Positions 16,966 through 26,280 are shown, counted from the first letter of the stretch. The stretch: 64,000 nt of DNA from a bacterium (GCA_036524115.1 DATDCY010000315.1:42032-106031); one strand, 5' to 3'. Program-made: numbers and translations. Notes: generated by a model not told the origin, from the letters alone.

Positions 16966-18597
16966 ATGAGCCGGCCCTGGCAGGACAAGTACGACCACCC
17001 GGTCCCCGAGCCGTTCACGTTCCCGGAGACCACGCTCGACCGGGTCCTCGCCGCCACCGCCGCGGCGCACCCTGACTGGGTCGCGCTCAGCGCGGGCGAC
17101 GACAATACGACGTACGCCCAGCTCGACGAGCGCGCCACCCGCGTCGCGCACGGGCTGCGGGCGCTCGGGATCGCGAAGGGGGACCGCGTCGCGCTGATGC
17201 TCCCCAACGCCGCGGCCTACCCGCTGGCGGCGGCCGCGGCGCACAAGATCGGCGCCGTGATCGTGAATGTCGGCGCGATGACCAAGGGGCCGGAGTTCGC
17301 CGCCATCGCCCGCGCGACCGGCGCCCGCGTCCTCGTGACCCTGGACGTGTTCCTGCCGAACGTCCACGGGGCGCTGGCCGCCTCGGGCATCGAGCACCTG
17401 GTCCTGCACTCGGTGTCGGGGCTCGAGCGGCAGCTGCCGCCTCCCGGCGTGCCGACGGTGCCCCTCGGCGACCTGCTGCGTTCGCACCCGGCGACGGCGC
17501 TGCCCCCGGTGGCGGCGCCGGAGGACCTCGCGCTGCTGCAGATGACGAGCGGCACCAGCGGCAGGCCGAAGGCCGTGAAGCTGACGCACCGGAACATCGT
17601 CGCGAACCTGTACCAGATCGAGGCCTTTCGGCCGGTCGCCGGCGCGGCCAACGGCGCGGTGATCTGCCTGCCGCCGTTCTTCCACGTCTTCGGCTTCACG
17701 ATCGGGCTCCAGCTCTCCGTGCTGCGCGGCTACCGCATGGTGCTCGTGCCGCGCTTCGACCCGCTGGCCATCGTGCCGCTGCTCGCGCTGGTCGAGAAGC
17801 ACCGGCCGGTGGTCTCGCTGCCCGGCGTCCCGGCGCTCTGGAAGGTGCTGGTGAAGCACCTCGAGGCCAGCCCGGCGGCGCGCGAGATGTTCGCCGCCAT
17901 CGAGATGCCCTCGTGCGGCGGCGCGCCGCTGCCGCCGGAGCTCAAGGAGCGCTTCCATCAGCTCACCGGCCGCCGGCTCCACGAGGCGTACGGCCTGTCC
18001 GAGGCCGCCTCGACGACGCACATGACGCCCGTGTCGCGCCCGTGCCCGGCAGGGTCGATGGGCATCCCGATCCCGGGGATCGACGCGCGGATCGCGGACC
18101 TCGACGCCCCCGCGCGGACGGTCCCCACCGGCGAAGTCGGCGAGCTGGCGGTGCGCGGGCCGCAGGTGATGGCGGGGTACTGGCTGGCGCCCGACGCCAC
18201 GGAGTCGACCTCGCGGCTGAGGGACGGCTGGCTCTTCACCGGGGACCTGGCCCGCATGGACGCGGACGGGTTCTTCTTCATCGTCGACCGCAGGGACGAC
18301 CTGATCATCACGAGCGGCTTCAACGTCTACCCGAGCGAGGTGGAGGCGGTGCTCAAGGCGCACCCCGGGGTCGCGGATGCCGCGGTGGTCGGCGTCCCGG
18401 ACCCCTCGCACGGCAAGGTGGTCATCGCGCGGGTCGTGCCGCGGGAGAAGGTCGAGCTGAGCGCCGCCGAGGTGCTCGAGCACTGCCGGCAGCGCCTGCC
18501 CGACCACAAGGTGCCGCGCCGCGTGCTCGTCGTCGACGAGATCCCCAAGTCGCCGGTGGGCAAGCCGCTGCGGCGGCAGTTGCGGGCGGAGGGCTAG
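16966..18597 (+). CDS. Acyl-CoA synthetase / AMP-dependent ligase
   Basis: The 543-residue adenylate-forming enzyme has the P-loop LLQMTSGTSGRPKAVKLTH (about 188-206), the A5-type YGLSEAASTTHM (about 341), the A7 motif GDLARMDADGFFFIVDRRDD (about 427-446) and the A10 lysine in PKSPVGKPLRRQL near the C-terminus. It activates a carboxylic acid as acyl-AMP and passes it to CoA or a carrier protein; it fits 4-coumarate- or fatty-acid-CoA ligases. It stands at the left edge of the biosynthetic region and may supply the starter acid. Its stop codon shares the CTAG palindrome with the convergent second ligase. Confidence 0.9.
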   Translation: MSRPWQDKYDHPVPEPFTFPETTLDRVLAATAAAHPDWVALSAGDDNTTYAQLDERATRVAHGLRALGIAKGDRVALMLPNAAAYPLAAAAAHKIGAVIVNVGAMTKGPEFAAIARATGARVLVTLDVFLPNVHGALAASGIEHLVLHSVSGLERQLPPPGVPTVPLGDLLRSHPATALPPVAAPEDLALLQMTSGTSGRPKAVKLTHRNIVANLYQIEAFRPVAGAANGAVICLPPFFHVFGFTIGLQLSVLRGYRMVLVPRFDPLAIVPLLALVEKHRPVVSLPGVPALWKVLVKHLEASPAAREMFAAIEMPSCGGAPLPPELKERFHQLTGRRLHEAYGLSEAASTTHMTPVSRPCPAGSMGIPIPGIDARIADLDAPARTVPTGEVGELAVRGPQVMAGYWLAPDATESTSRLRDGWLFTGDLARMDADGFFFIVDRRDDLIITSGFNVYPSEVEAVLKAHPGVADAAVVGVPDPSHGKVVIARVVPREKVELSAAEVLEHCRQRLPDHKVPRRVLVVDEIPKSPVGKPLRRQLRAEG

Positions 18598-19982
18598 CTC
18601 TTCGCCCGCTGGAAGAGGGCCGCGATGGCCTTGCGGTCGATCTTGCCCGCGGCGGTCACGGGGATCCTGGCGAGCACCTTGACGGCGCGCGGCCGCGCGT
18701 GGGGCGGCAGGGAGGCCAGCGCGGCCGGCCCGAGGTCCAGGCTCGCGGGATCGCCTTCGACGACCGCGACGATCTGGTGCTCGCGGCCGTTGCCCACGGG
18801 GAGGGCGAGGGCGACCGCGTCGCGGACTCCCGGCAGACCCGAGAGACCCTGGCGCACCGCCTCCAGGTCGACGCGCCTGCCGCCGACCTTGACGACGCCG
18901 TCGGCCCGGCCGCGCAGCTCGAAGCGCGCGCCCGGCGTGGCCTGCGCCAGATCGCTCGTGAGATGGAAGCCGTCGTCATCCCGTGGCAGTTCGGGCGAGA
19001 GGTACTCGGAGCGCACGGCCAGTCGCCCCTCGTTGAGCCGCACGGCGATCTCGGGGAAGGCCTTGAAGTCCCGCTCGCCGGCGTGACGGACCCGCGCCGC
19101 GATGCCGCCGGTCTCGGTCGAGCCGTAGATCTCCGCGACGGGCGCGCCGGTCCGAGCGCTGAAGGCGAGCGCGTCCTCTTCCGCGAGGCTGCCGGCGGAG
19201 GAGAACGCCAGGCGCAGCGCCGGCAGGTCGCAGGGCTGGCCGTTGAGCGCCCGGTAGTGGGCAGGCACGCTGACCAGGATCGTCGCCCCGCCCCGGCGGC
19301 CGGCGGCCTGGATCTCGGCGGGGAACGTGGGGGTCTCGGCCGCGACCGACGCGGATGCCGCCAGCGGCGTGAGAACGGCGTAGAGCAGCCCGTAGATGTG
19401 GTTCGAGTTCACCGTCGCGAGGACGCGGTCCCGGTCGGTGACCCGGTAGCGCCCGACGATGGCGGACGTCTCCGCCAGGAGGTTGCGCACCGTCTTGGTC
19501 CACATCTTGGGCGCGCCCGTCGAACCGCCGGTGAACAGCCGCAGCCAGCGATCGCCGGGGGACTTGCGCCCCGGAGCGTCGGCCAACGGCCGCGGGGGCG
19601 TGCGGCGCGCGCCCGGGATGCAGATGCGCACGCCGGCCGGGACCGGCCGGGGCACGTCGCTGATCACGGTGCCGCAGCCTGTCGCCTGCCGCACCTCCTC
19701 CAGCACCGCCTCGTCGAAGGCGTGGGGCAGCACCAGCGTCGCGGGGCCGGCCAGGGTCGCCAGCAGGGCGGCGGCGACCACGGAGCGGTCCTGCGCGCAG
19801 AGGCAGAGTGGCGCCGCCTCGGCCCCGCACTCCGCCGCGATCCCCGCGGCGAGGGCGTGGACCTCCGCGTACGTCGCCCCCCCGATCACGAAGTGCCGCC
19901 GGGGGTCGTCGGGGCCGGCGAGCAGGCGGCCGATCAACCCCCGCAGCCGGCTGTCCGAAGCTGAATCGTCCATGGCAGGCAT
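18594..19982 (-). CDS. AMP-ligase of aryl-polyene type
   Basis: The 462-residue adenylating enzyme is shorter than normal acyl-CoA ligases. Its P-loop is FTGGSTGAPKMWTKT (about 150), its A5 motif YGSTETGGIAAR (about 285), and its shortened C-terminal domain ends with the lysine of VTAAGKIDRKAI. The compact form and position match the AMP-ligase of aryl-polyene and flexirubin clusters, which activates the aryl or acyl starter. Two in-frame ATGs (19982, 19973) are possible starts; a promoter (20026-19997) would begin transcription near 19990. Divergent from darA. Confidence 0.85.
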   Translation of the reverse strand: MPAMDDSASDSRLRGLIGRLLAGPDDPRRHFVIGGATYAEVHALAAGIAAECGAEAAPLCLCAQDRSVVAAALLATLAGPATLVLPHAFDEAVLEEVRQATGCGTVISDVPRPVPAGVRICIPGARRTPPRPLADAPGRKSPGDRWLRLFTGGSTGAPKMWTKTVRNLLAETSAIVGRYRVTDRDRVLATVNSNHIYGLLYAVLTPLAASASVAAETPTFPAEIQAAGRRGGATILVSVPAHYRALNGQPCDLPALRLAFSSAGSLAEEDALAFSARTGAPVAEIYGSTETGGIAARVRHAGERDFKAFPEIAVRLNEGRLAVRSEYLSPELPRDDDGFHLTSDLAQATPGARFELRGRADGVVKVGGRRVDLEAVRQGLSGLPGVRDAVALALPVGNGREHQIVAVVEGDPASLDLGPAALASLPPHARPRAVKVLARIPVTAAGKIDRKAIAALFQRAKS

Positions 19983-19996
19983 GATCCCGGCGCAAG

Positions 19997-20026
19997 ACTC
20001 TATGACCTGGACGCCGCGCCTGTCAA
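19997..20026 (-). promoter_or_regulatory. Promoter for the AMP-ligase
   Basis: Minus strand: TTGACA (20026-20021), 18-base spacer, TAGAGT (20002-19997). The transcript would start only about 8-17 bases before the candidate start codons. Confidence 0.5.
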
Positions 20027-20042
20027 CGTGCCGCGTCCGCGG

Positions 20043-20071
20043 TTGCGCGGCCTGCGCACAGATGCTATACA
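20043..20071 (+). promoter_or_regulatory. Promoter for the darAB operon
   Basis: TTGCGC (20043-20048), 17-base spacer, TATACA (20066-20071), about 75 bases upstream of the darA ATG. It is arranged back-to-back with the ligase promoter. Confidence 0.5.
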
Positions 20072-20146
20072 CATCCCCCGAATGGTGACAGGAAAGGGCC
20101 GATCCGTCCGCGTCCGACCCGGGATCCACTTCTTGCCCACGCCGAG

Positions 20147-21103
20147 ATGAGGAAGCGGGTCCTCGTCCTCCACTACTCGCAGACCGGCCAGCTCACGTCG
20201 GCCATCCGGTCCATGATCGGCCCCCTCGAGCGCGATCCGGAGATCGAGGTCACGTGGGAGGAACTCAAGCCGGTCCGGCCGTACCCCTTTCCCTGGCCGC
20301 TGCTGCAGTTCTTCGACGTCTTCCCCGAGTCGGTGTTCCTGGACCCGCCCGCGATGCAGCCGGTCGCCTTCGATCCCGACAGCAGGTTCGACCTCGTCGT
20401 CATCGCCTACCAGGTGTGGTTCCTCTCGCCGTCGCTGCCGGTCACCGGCTTCCTCAAGTCGGAGGCCGCGCGCGTCCTCGACGGCGCGCCCGTCGTCACG
20501 GTGATCGTCTGCCGGAACATGTGGCTCACGGCCCAGGAAAAGATGAGGGCGCTGATCGAAGCCCGGGGCGGGCGGCTCGTGGACAACGTGGCCCTCGTCG
20601 ACCGGGGCTCGCCGTGGACCACCTTCGTCACGACGCCGCGCTGGCTGCTCACCGGGCGCAAGGGGCCCTTCTGGGGCATCTTTCCCGGCGCGGGCGTGAG
20701 CCGCCAGGACATCGAAGGGGCGGCGCGGTTCGGCAGGGCGCTCGCGGACGGGTTGCGAAAGACGGGAGACGGCCCGGTCCGCGAATCGATGCTCGCGGGC
20801 CTCGGCGCCGTGCGGGTGAATCCGGCGTACATCATGAGCGAGCGGATGGGCCAGAGGAGCTTCCGCGCGTGGGGCCGGCTCCTCAGGGCCCTCGGCCCGC
20901 CGGCCGCGCCGCTGCGGCGGGTGGCGCTCGTCGTCTACGTCGTGTTCCTCGTGTGCCTGATCCTGACCGTCGTCCCCCTGGGGATCGTGGTGCGGGCGGT
21001 TCTCCGGCCGTTTCTCCGACGGAGGCTGGATGCCGAGGTCGCGCGCCTGGAGGGACCCTCCGGCTCCTCCACCGAGCGCGTGCAATCCTTTGGCAGCGCG
21101 TGA
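20147..21103 (+). CDS. darA: Dialkylresorcinol-forming flavodoxin-like enzyme DarA
   Basis: The 318-residue protein opens with a flavodoxin-like phosphate loop (VLVLHYSQTGQLTSAIRSM), has the family-typical PFPWPLLQFFDVFPESV and YQVWFLSPSLPVTGFL segments, and a C-terminal membrane helix (about 275-300). In the dialkylresorcinol pathway DarA converts the cyclohexanedione made by DarB into the aromatic resorcinol. It is the first gene of an operon with darB eight bases downstream, which strongly supports the call. The membrane anchor suits a lipid substrate. Confidence 0.88.
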   Translation: MRKRVLVLHYSQTGQLTSAIRSMIGPLERDPEIEVTWEELKPVRPYPFPWPLLQFFDVFPESVFLDPPAMQPVAFDPDSRFDLVVIAYQVWFLSPSLPVTGFLKSEAARVLDGAPVVTVIVCRNMWLTAQEKMRALIEARGGRLVDNVALVDRGSPWTTFVTTPRWLLTGRKGPFWGIFPGAGVSRQDIEGAARFGRALADGLRKTGDGPVRESMLAGLGAVRVNPAYIMSERMGQRSFRAWGRLLRALGPPAAPLRRVALVVYVVFLVCLILTVVPLGIVVRAVLRPFLRRRLDAEVARLEGPSGSSTERVQSFGSA

Positions 21104-21111
21104 GCGAGGAC

Positions 21112-22263
21112 ATGGCGAACCCGGTCTTCATCACCGACTTCGGCTCCTTCCTGCCGAACGCGCCCGTCGCGAACGACAGGATCGAGGATGTCCTCGGGAT
21201 GGTCGGCGGCCGCAAGTCGCGCGCCCGCGCGATCGTGCTGCGCAACAACGGCATCAGGACCCGCCACTACGCCGTCGACCCGGCGTCCGGGGCCTTCACC
21301 CACACCAACGCCCGGATGACGGCCGAGGCGGTGCGGGCGCTGGTCGCCAGGAGCGGCATCGGGCTCGACGACATCGACTGCCTCTGCTGCGGCACGTCGA
21401 GCCCCGACCAGATCCAGCCCTCCCACGGCTGCATGGTCCAGGGGGAGCTTGCCCTGCCGCCGCGGGAGGTGGTGACCACGTCCGGCGTCTGTCTCTGCGG
21501 CCTGGCGGCGATGAAGTACGCCTGGATGACCGTCGCCGCCGGGCTCGTCGGGAGGGCCGTCTCGACCGGGTCGGAGTTCGCATCGAGCGTGATGAAGGCG
21601 TCCACGTTCTGGTGCGACGAGGGCGCCGGTGTCGACGAGCTGGAAAAGCGGCCTTCCCTGGCGTTCGAGAAGGACTTTCTGCGGTGGATGCTCTCCGACG
21701 GGGCCGGGGCCGCGCTGCTGACAAACAGGCGCGCCCCCGACCGGCTGGCCCTCGCCGTGGACTGGATCGAGACCCGATCGTACGCGGGCCGCCTGCCCGT
21801 GTGCATGTACGCCGGCGCCGTGAAACGCGAGGACGGCTCGCTGGAGGGGATGCGCTCGGTCGACCAGCCCGCGCGGATCGTGAAGGAGCACTTCCTCGCG
21901 CTCAAGCAGGATGCGCGGCTTTTGGATGAGCACATGGTCGCCGTGGCGACGGAGGTCCTGCTGGAGGTGGCCGGGAAGCGGGGGCTCGCGGCGGGCGACG
22001 TCACCTGGTTTCTCCCGCACTACTCGTCGGAGTACTTCAGGCCCCGGCTGCACGCCGCGTTCGCGGCGGCCGGCTTCCCGATCGACTTCGCGCGGTGGTT
22101 CAGCAACCTTCCCGCCAAGGGCAACGTCGGCTCGGCCGCCATCTACCTGATCCTCGAGGAGCTCTTCTACTCGGGCCGGCTCAAGCGTGGGGACCGCCTG
22201 CTCTGCCTCGTCCCGGAGAGCGCCCGGTTCTCGGTCGGCTACATGCTGCTGACCGTGGTGTGA
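21112..22263 (+). CDS. darB: Dialkylresorcinol ketosynthase DarB (KASIII family)
   Basis: The 383-residue thiolase-fold enzyme has an active-site Cys in TTSGVCLCGLAA (Cys127 or Cys129), a His in WFLPHYSSEYFRP (about 300) and an Asn in PAKGNVGSAAIY, forming the KASIII Cys-His-Asn triad. DarB joins a beta-ketoacyl and an enoyl thioester by Claisen and Michael steps to a cyclohexanedione. The Cys region with two cysteines is unusual for FabH but the context with darA is diagnostic. It is co-transcribed with the small protein at 22274 and the BtrH-domain protein. Confidence 0.9.
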   Translation: MANPVFITDFGSFLPNAPVANDRIEDVLGMVGGRKSRARAIVLRNNGIRTRHYAVDPASGAFTHTNARMTAEAVRALVARSGIGLDDIDCLCCGTSSPDQIQPSHGCMVQGELALPPREVVTTSGVCLCGLAAMKYAWMTVAAGLVGRAVSTGSEFASSVMKASTFWCDEGAGVDELEKRPSLAFEKDFLRWMLSDGAGAALLTNRRAPDRLALAVDWIETRSYAGRLPVCMYAGAVKREDGSLEGMRSVDQPARIVKEHFLALKQDARLLDEHMVAVATEVLLEVAGKRGLAAGDVTWFLPHYSSEYFRPRLHAAFAAAGFPIDFARWFSNLPAKGNVGSAAIYLILEELFYSGRLKRGDRLLCLVPESARFSVGYMLLTVV

Positions 22264-22273
22264 GGGGCCGCCG

Positions 22274-22687
22274 GTGAAGGCCGAGGACGTCCCGCAGGAG
22301 GAATGGATCTCCGGCCACGGCCGGCGCGCCTGCTATGCCGAGGACGAGAGCGGCAGGTATGTGGTCGTCGCGAGCAGCGGCTGGGAGGTCGAGCGGATCG
22401 TCAACTCCCAGGCCCACGACCAGATCCGGCGCAGGCTCCGCGAGGTGCGGCGCGAGGTGCGCGAGGGCGCGGCGAGCCCGCTCAAGTACCACATGGAGAG
22501 CGCGATGATGGACGCCGGCCTGCTCGCCTCGACGACCGGCCTCTGGAAGTTCCAGGTCAGGCGGCACCTGAAGCCGCGGCACTTCGCCGCCCTGGACCGC
22601 GCCACCCTGGAACGGTACGCGGCGGCCCTGCGCATCTCCGTCGAAGAGCTGCGAAGCCTGCCCGACGAGGAAGGGTGCGGCCCCTGA
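22274..22687 (+). CDS. Small conserved-context protein of the dar operon
   Basis: The 137-residue soluble protein starts with GTG 10 bases after darB. It has a beta N-terminus (RYVVVASSGWEVERIV), a charged helix (RRRLREVRREVREGAAS), YHMESAMMDAGLLASTTGLW and a C-terminal helical part (LERYAAALRISVEELRSLP) that looks like a helix-turn-helix. I do not recognise a named family. Small unnamed genes between darB and a BtrH gene occur in flexirubin-type clusters as I recall them. A regulatory or chaperone role is possible. Confidence 0.7.
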   Translation: MKAEDVPQEEWISGHGRRACYAEDESGRYVVVASSGWEVERIVNSQAHDQIRRRLREVRREVREGAASPLKYHMESAMMDAGLLASTTGLWKFQVRRHLKPRHFAALDRATLERYAAALRISVEELRSLPDEEGCGP

Positions 22688-22688
22688 G

Positions 22689-23687
22689 GTGGCCCGGGCC
22701 TTCGATCACCGCCATTCGGGGCACTGCGAGACCGGGGCGCTGTCCGCGCTGTTGAGGGACCGCGGACTCGACCTGAGCGAGCCCATGGTCTTCGGCCTCG
22801 GCGGGGGCGTCTTCTTCGTCCACGCGCCATTCGTGCGCGTGGGGGGCGTGCCGCTCACGGCGTACCGCGACGCGCCAGGGGCGATCGTGCGCAGGGTGTG
22901 CGCGCGGCTGGGGATCCGCATGCGGACGCACCGCTTCCGGAGCGAGTCGCAGGGCGAAGAGAAGCTCGATGCCCTCCTGGCGGCCGGGAACTCCGTCGGA
23001 CTGAGGGCGAGCGTCTACTGTCTCCCGTACTTCCCGAGGGAGATGCGCTTTCGCTTCAACGCGCACCACCTGGTGGTCTTCGACAGGGAAGGCGGCGAGT
23101 ACCTGGTCAGCGACCCCGTGTTCGACCACGTCGAGCGCTGCCCGGCGGCGGACCTCGCGCGGGCGCGCTTTGCGAAGGGACTGTTCGCGCCCAGGGGGCT
23201 TCTCTTCTACCCGGAGCGCATTCCGCGGGACTTCGACCTGGACCGCGCCGTCAGGAAGAGCATCCGCTTCACCTGCAGGCGCATGACCGCGACGCTGCCG
23301 TTCATCGGCGTGCGCGGCATCAGGTACCTGGCGCGCCGGATGCGGCGGTGGCCGGCGAAGCAGGACTACGCGGATGCGGTCCTGAACGTGGGGACCGTCG
23401 TCCGGATGCAGGAGGAGATCGGCACGGGCGGGGCGGGCTTCCGTTTCATGTACGCAGCGTTCCTGCAGGAGGCGGCCGAGGTGACCGGGCTCCCGGCACT
23501 CAGGGACGAGGGCAGGGCCATGGCCGAGACGGGGGACCGCTGGCGGGACTTCGCGGTGCAGGGGGCCCGGCTCTGCAAGGGCCACGTGCGGGGGGACGCG
23601 GCGTTCGACGAGCTCGCCGCGATGCTCGTGGAGTGCGCGGACCGGGAAGAGGGCCTCTATCGGCGGCTGCTCACGATCGTCAGGTGA
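22689..23687 (+). CDS. BtrH N-terminal-domain acyltransferase-like protein
   Basis: The 332-residue protein begins with the BtrH_N signature (FDHRHSGHCETGALSALL, with His11-Cys13), a cysteine-protease-like fold that in butirosin BtrH transfers an acyl group from an acyl carrier protein. NAHHLVVFDREGGEYLVSDP carries the catalytic His. The C-terminal half matches the helical domain often found behind BtrH_N. In flexirubin-type clusters such proteins may transfer the polyene acyl chain, for example to the resorcinol; this is inference. GTG start directly behind the previous stop. The 3' end overlaps the convergent carrier-protein gene by eight bases. Confidence 0.85.
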   Translation: MARAFDHRHSGHCETGALSALLRDRGLDLSEPMVFGLGGGVFFVHAPFVRVGGVPLTAYRDAPGAIVRRVCARLGIRMRTHRFRSESQGEEKLDALLAAGNSVGLRASVYCLPYFPREMRFRFNAHHLVVFDREGGEYLVSDPVFDHVERCPAADLARARFAKGLFAPRGLLFYPERIPRDFDLDRAVRKSIRFTCRRMTATLPFIGVRGIRYLARRMRRWPAKQDYADAVLNVGTVVRMQEEIGTGGAGFRFMYAAFLQEAAEVTGLPALRDEGRAMAETGDRWRDFAVQGARLCKGHVRGDAAFDELAAMLVECADREEGLYRRLLTIVR

Positions 23688-23961
23688 CGGGGGCGCCGGG
23701 CTGGATGACGTCGGCCAGCGCGTTCAGGGATTTCATCACCCGCATGGCCTCCTTCCGGTCGTTGATCTGCACCCCGTAGTCCTTCTTGAGGGCCACCACC
23801 AGCTGCAGCGTGTCCAGCGAATCGAGCTCCAGCGTCGATCCCGGCCCGATCAGGGCCAGGTCCTCGGGGATGGATTCCGGCGCAATGTCGAGCCTGCACT
23901 CCCTGATGATCAGCGCCTTCAGCCTCGACTTCAGCTCTTCGTCCTCGGAGCCCTTCTTCAC
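23680..23961 (-). CDS. Acyl carrier protein
   Basis: The 93-residue acidic four-helix protein has the phosphopantetheine site LELDSLDTLQLVVALKKDYG (Ser about 47). Helix I and III residues fit the type II fatty-acid and aryl-polyene carriers. It is the last gene of a minus-strand unit behind the ABC transporter, unusual for a carrier and suggesting a substrate hand-over near export or lipid tailoring. One of four carriers in the window. Confidence 0.9.
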   Translation of the reverse strand: MKKGSEDEELKSRLKALIIRECRLDIAPESIPEDLALIGPGSTLELDSLDTLQLVVALKKDYGVQINDRKEAMRVMKSLNALADVIQPGAPVT

Positions 23962-24018
23962 ACGGCACCTCCGCCCGACACGTCCTTCACGCCCATTCGT
24001 CGACGATCCGCCCCGCGC

Positions 24019-25215
24019 TCAGGAGCGGCTCGCAATCCACCTGAACCGGACCACCGCCACCGACGCGCACACCAGGGAGAACACGGCCAGGGCCGCGACC
24101 CTGGGCAGTATCTCCCGGACGCCCCCGTCGCGCACGAAGATGTCGAGGAACGCCTCCAGCCCCCAGGACATCGGCGAGAGCACCGTCGCCTTCTGCAGGT
24201 AGCGCGGCATCTCGAACGTCGGCACCATGACACCGCCGAGGGCGCCGAAGATGATCGCCGACGTCCCGCCGAGGGTGGCGGCCTGCTCGACGGACCGGCA
24301 GAAGGTCGAGATCATGATGCCGTAGCTGACCGCCGCGAGGCTCGCGCCCGTGGCGACGACCGCCAGGGCCGCCGGCGAGTTGCCCAGGCGCAGCGCATCG
24401 CCGCCGAGGAGCGGGACGATGTAGATGCCGGTCAGGAGCATGAGGGCGAGCTGGACCTGGTTGATGACGAAGAAGGGGATTGCCTTGCCCAGCAACATGG
24501 TCGAGGCGGACACGGGCATCGACAGGATCCGCACGAGGGTTCCCTCCTGGCGCTCCTTGACGAACGCCACGGAGAGAGGGACGACGACGAAGAACATCGC
24601 GAAGAGGGAATAGGCGGGGACGCTCTGCTGGACCGCGGTCGGCAGGGCGACGGACTTCCCCGAGGCGTTCTCCGGCGCCAGCGCCGCGAACAGGCGCGGA
24701 GGCGCGGCGCCGATCGCCTCGCCGGCCAGCTTCAGCTCCACGCCGAGGAGCGCCTGGTTCAGGACCGAGGCCACCAGGGCGCGGTGATCCCCCCGCAGCG
24801 AGGGGTCGACCAGCAGCCGCAGGGACACGGCGGGCGTCGCGGCTCCGGCCCCGGTCCGGCCCCCCGCGCTCATCGCGGCGCCCGTCGCACCGGGAGGGAC
24901 GACGATGCCGAAGGAGTAGCGGCCGTCCGCCACTGCCTTCCTGAGGTCCGCCTCGGTGCCGTCCACGGAGCGCGCCTCGATGCCCGGCAGGCCGGAGAAC
25001 CCCCGCAGGACGGCGGTCCCCACCGCGCCCCCGTCCAGGTCCAGCACCGCGCCCGCGAAGACGGCGCCGCCGCCCTTCTCCTTGAAGACGTCCTCGAGCG
25101 CCAGGGACATGATGAGCACGAAGGCCAGCGGCATCAGGAAGAGCACCGCGAGGGCGTCGCGGTCCCGCGCGACGACCCGGGCTTCCTTGACGACGGACGC
25201 GATCAGCCGTGCCAC
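24019..25215 (-). CDS. ABC-2 type transporter permease
   Basis: The 398-residue permease has one N-terminal membrane helix (about 22-40), a large extracytoplasmic loop (about 45-195) and five C-terminal helices (about 205-390: SLFAMFFVVVPLSVAFVKER, QVQLALMLLTGIYIVPLL). This is the ABC-2/YhhJ topology. The GTG start lies inside the 3' end of the ATPase gene, so the two subunits are coupled. Such exporters occur in flexirubin clusters and may move the lipid or pigment to the envelope. Confidence 0.88.
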   Translation of the reverse strand: MARLIASVVKEARVVARDRDALAVLFLMPLAFVLIMSLALEDVFKEKGGGAVFAGAVLDLDGGAVGTAVLRGFSGLPGIEARSVDGTEADLRKAVADGRYSFGIVVPPGATGAAMSAGGRTGAGAATPAVSLRLLVDPSLRGDHRALVASVLNQALLGVELKLAGEAIGAAPPRLFAALAPENASGKSVALPTAVQQSVPAYSLFAMFFVVVPLSVAFVKERQEGTLVRILSMPVSASTMLLGKAIPFFVINQVQLALMLLTGIYIVPLLGGDALRLGNSPAALAVVATGASLAAVSYGIMISTFCRSVEQAATLGGTSAIIFGALGGVMVPTFEMPRYLQKATVLSPMSWGLEAFLDIFVRDGGVREILPRVAALAVFSLVCASVAVVRFRWIASRS

Positions 25216-26210
25216 GGCGGATGTCCCCCGGTGCCGCTGCGGCCCTGCGTGAGCGAGAGAAAGAGCTCCTCGAGGCTGGCAGTGCCCTGGCGCAGCGACA
25301 GCACGCCGATGCCGCGCTCCTCGAGGAGGGCGAGCGCGTTGCGGGTCGTCCTGGCCGGCGAGGCGCTGATCAGCGTCAGCGCGCCGTCCCGCCAGCGCGC
25401 CTCCCGGACGGACGGCAGGCCGCCGGCCTCGCGCACGACGGCGTCGGGGACCGGCGCAGCCGTCCTGATCGCGATGACGTCGTGCCCGAAGCGCGCGAGC
25501 AGCTCCCTCACCGGTCCGGTGGCGATCAGCCGCCCCCGGTCCAGGATCGCGATCTCCTGGCACAGGTACTCCACCTCTTCCAGGTAGTGGCTCGCGTAGA
25601 GGACCGTCATCCCCTCGGCGTTCATGCGCTTGAGGCTGTCGTAGAGAAAGTGCCGGGACGGCGGGTCGATGCCGACGGTGGGCTCGTCCAGAAGGAGCAG
25701 CCGCGGGTTGTGGATCAGCCCGACGGCGAGGCTCAGCCTGCGCTTCTGTCCGCCCGAGAGCGTCCGGACCCGCCTGTCCGCGAGGTCGTGGAGGTCCGCT
25801 ATATCCAGGCAGCGCTCGATCTCCTTCGCCAGCGCCGGCGCCCGCAGTCCCTGCATGGCGCCGAAGAACGCCAGGTTCTCGCGCGCGGACAGGGTGGGGT
25901 AGAGCGCGATGTCCTGGGGCACGTATCCCAGCGTGGCCTTGATCGCCGAAGGGCGCTCCGAAAGCGGATGCCCGTCGATCGAGACCGTGCCCGAATCAGG
26001 CCGGATCAACGTGCAGAGGATGGAGAGGAGCGTGGTCTTGCCGGCGCCGTTCGGGCCGAGGAGGCCGAAGAAGCTCCCCCGTCCGATGGAAAGGCTCATC
26101 CCGTCGAGGGCGGGCCCGTCCGCGCGCCGGTAGGTCTTCGACACGGATGACAGCTCGACGATGGGTCGGGAACCGGGTGTCATGGGGCTGGCGTCGACGG
26201 TCGGAGCCAC
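25203..26210 (-). CDS. ABC transporter ATP-binding protein
   Basis: The 335-residue ATPase has Walker A GPNGAGKTT (about 52), Q-loop VPQDIALYP (about 96), signature LSGGQKRR (about 150), Walker B LLLLDEPTVGID (about 170) and H-switch ASHYLEE (about 207). It pairs with the permease behind it. In-frame ATGs at 26210 and 26183 are both possible starts; a promoter at 26280-26252 fits either. Confidence 0.92.
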   Translation of the reverse strand: MAPTVDASPMTPGSRPIVELSSVSKTYRRADGPALDGMSLSIGRGSFFGLLGPNGAGKTTLLSILCTLIRPDSGTVSIDGHPLSERPSAIKATLGYVPQDIALYPTLSARENLAFFGAMQGLRAPALAKEIERCLDIADLHDLADRRVRTLSGGQKRRLSLAVGLIHNPRLLLLDEPTVGIDPPSRHFLYDSLKRMNAEGMTVLYASHYLEEVEYLCQEIAILDRGRLIATGPVRELLARFGHDVIAIRTAAPVPDAVVREAGGLPSVREARWRDGALTLISASPARTTRNALALLEERGIGVLSLRQGTASLEELFLSLTQGRSGTGGHPPWHG

Positions 26211-26251
26211 CGGTCGGGCTGGCTCAGAAGGGGGTCACCATTTCGGGCCCG

Positions 26252-26280
26252 AGTATCGGGAGAGCGCCGGCCGAAGTCAA
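26252..26280 (-). promoter_or_regulatory. Promoter for the ABC transporter-ACP operon
   Basis: Minus strand: TTGACT (26280-26275), 17-base spacer, GATACT (26257-26252), about 35-60 bases before the ATPase start. Confidence 0.5.

Noticed and set aside
18594-18597. Shared CTAG stops of convergent genes (also at 27474-27477) as a terminator signal
   Set aside because: CTAG is palindromic, so convergent TAG stops can share it by chance; no hairpin is associated.
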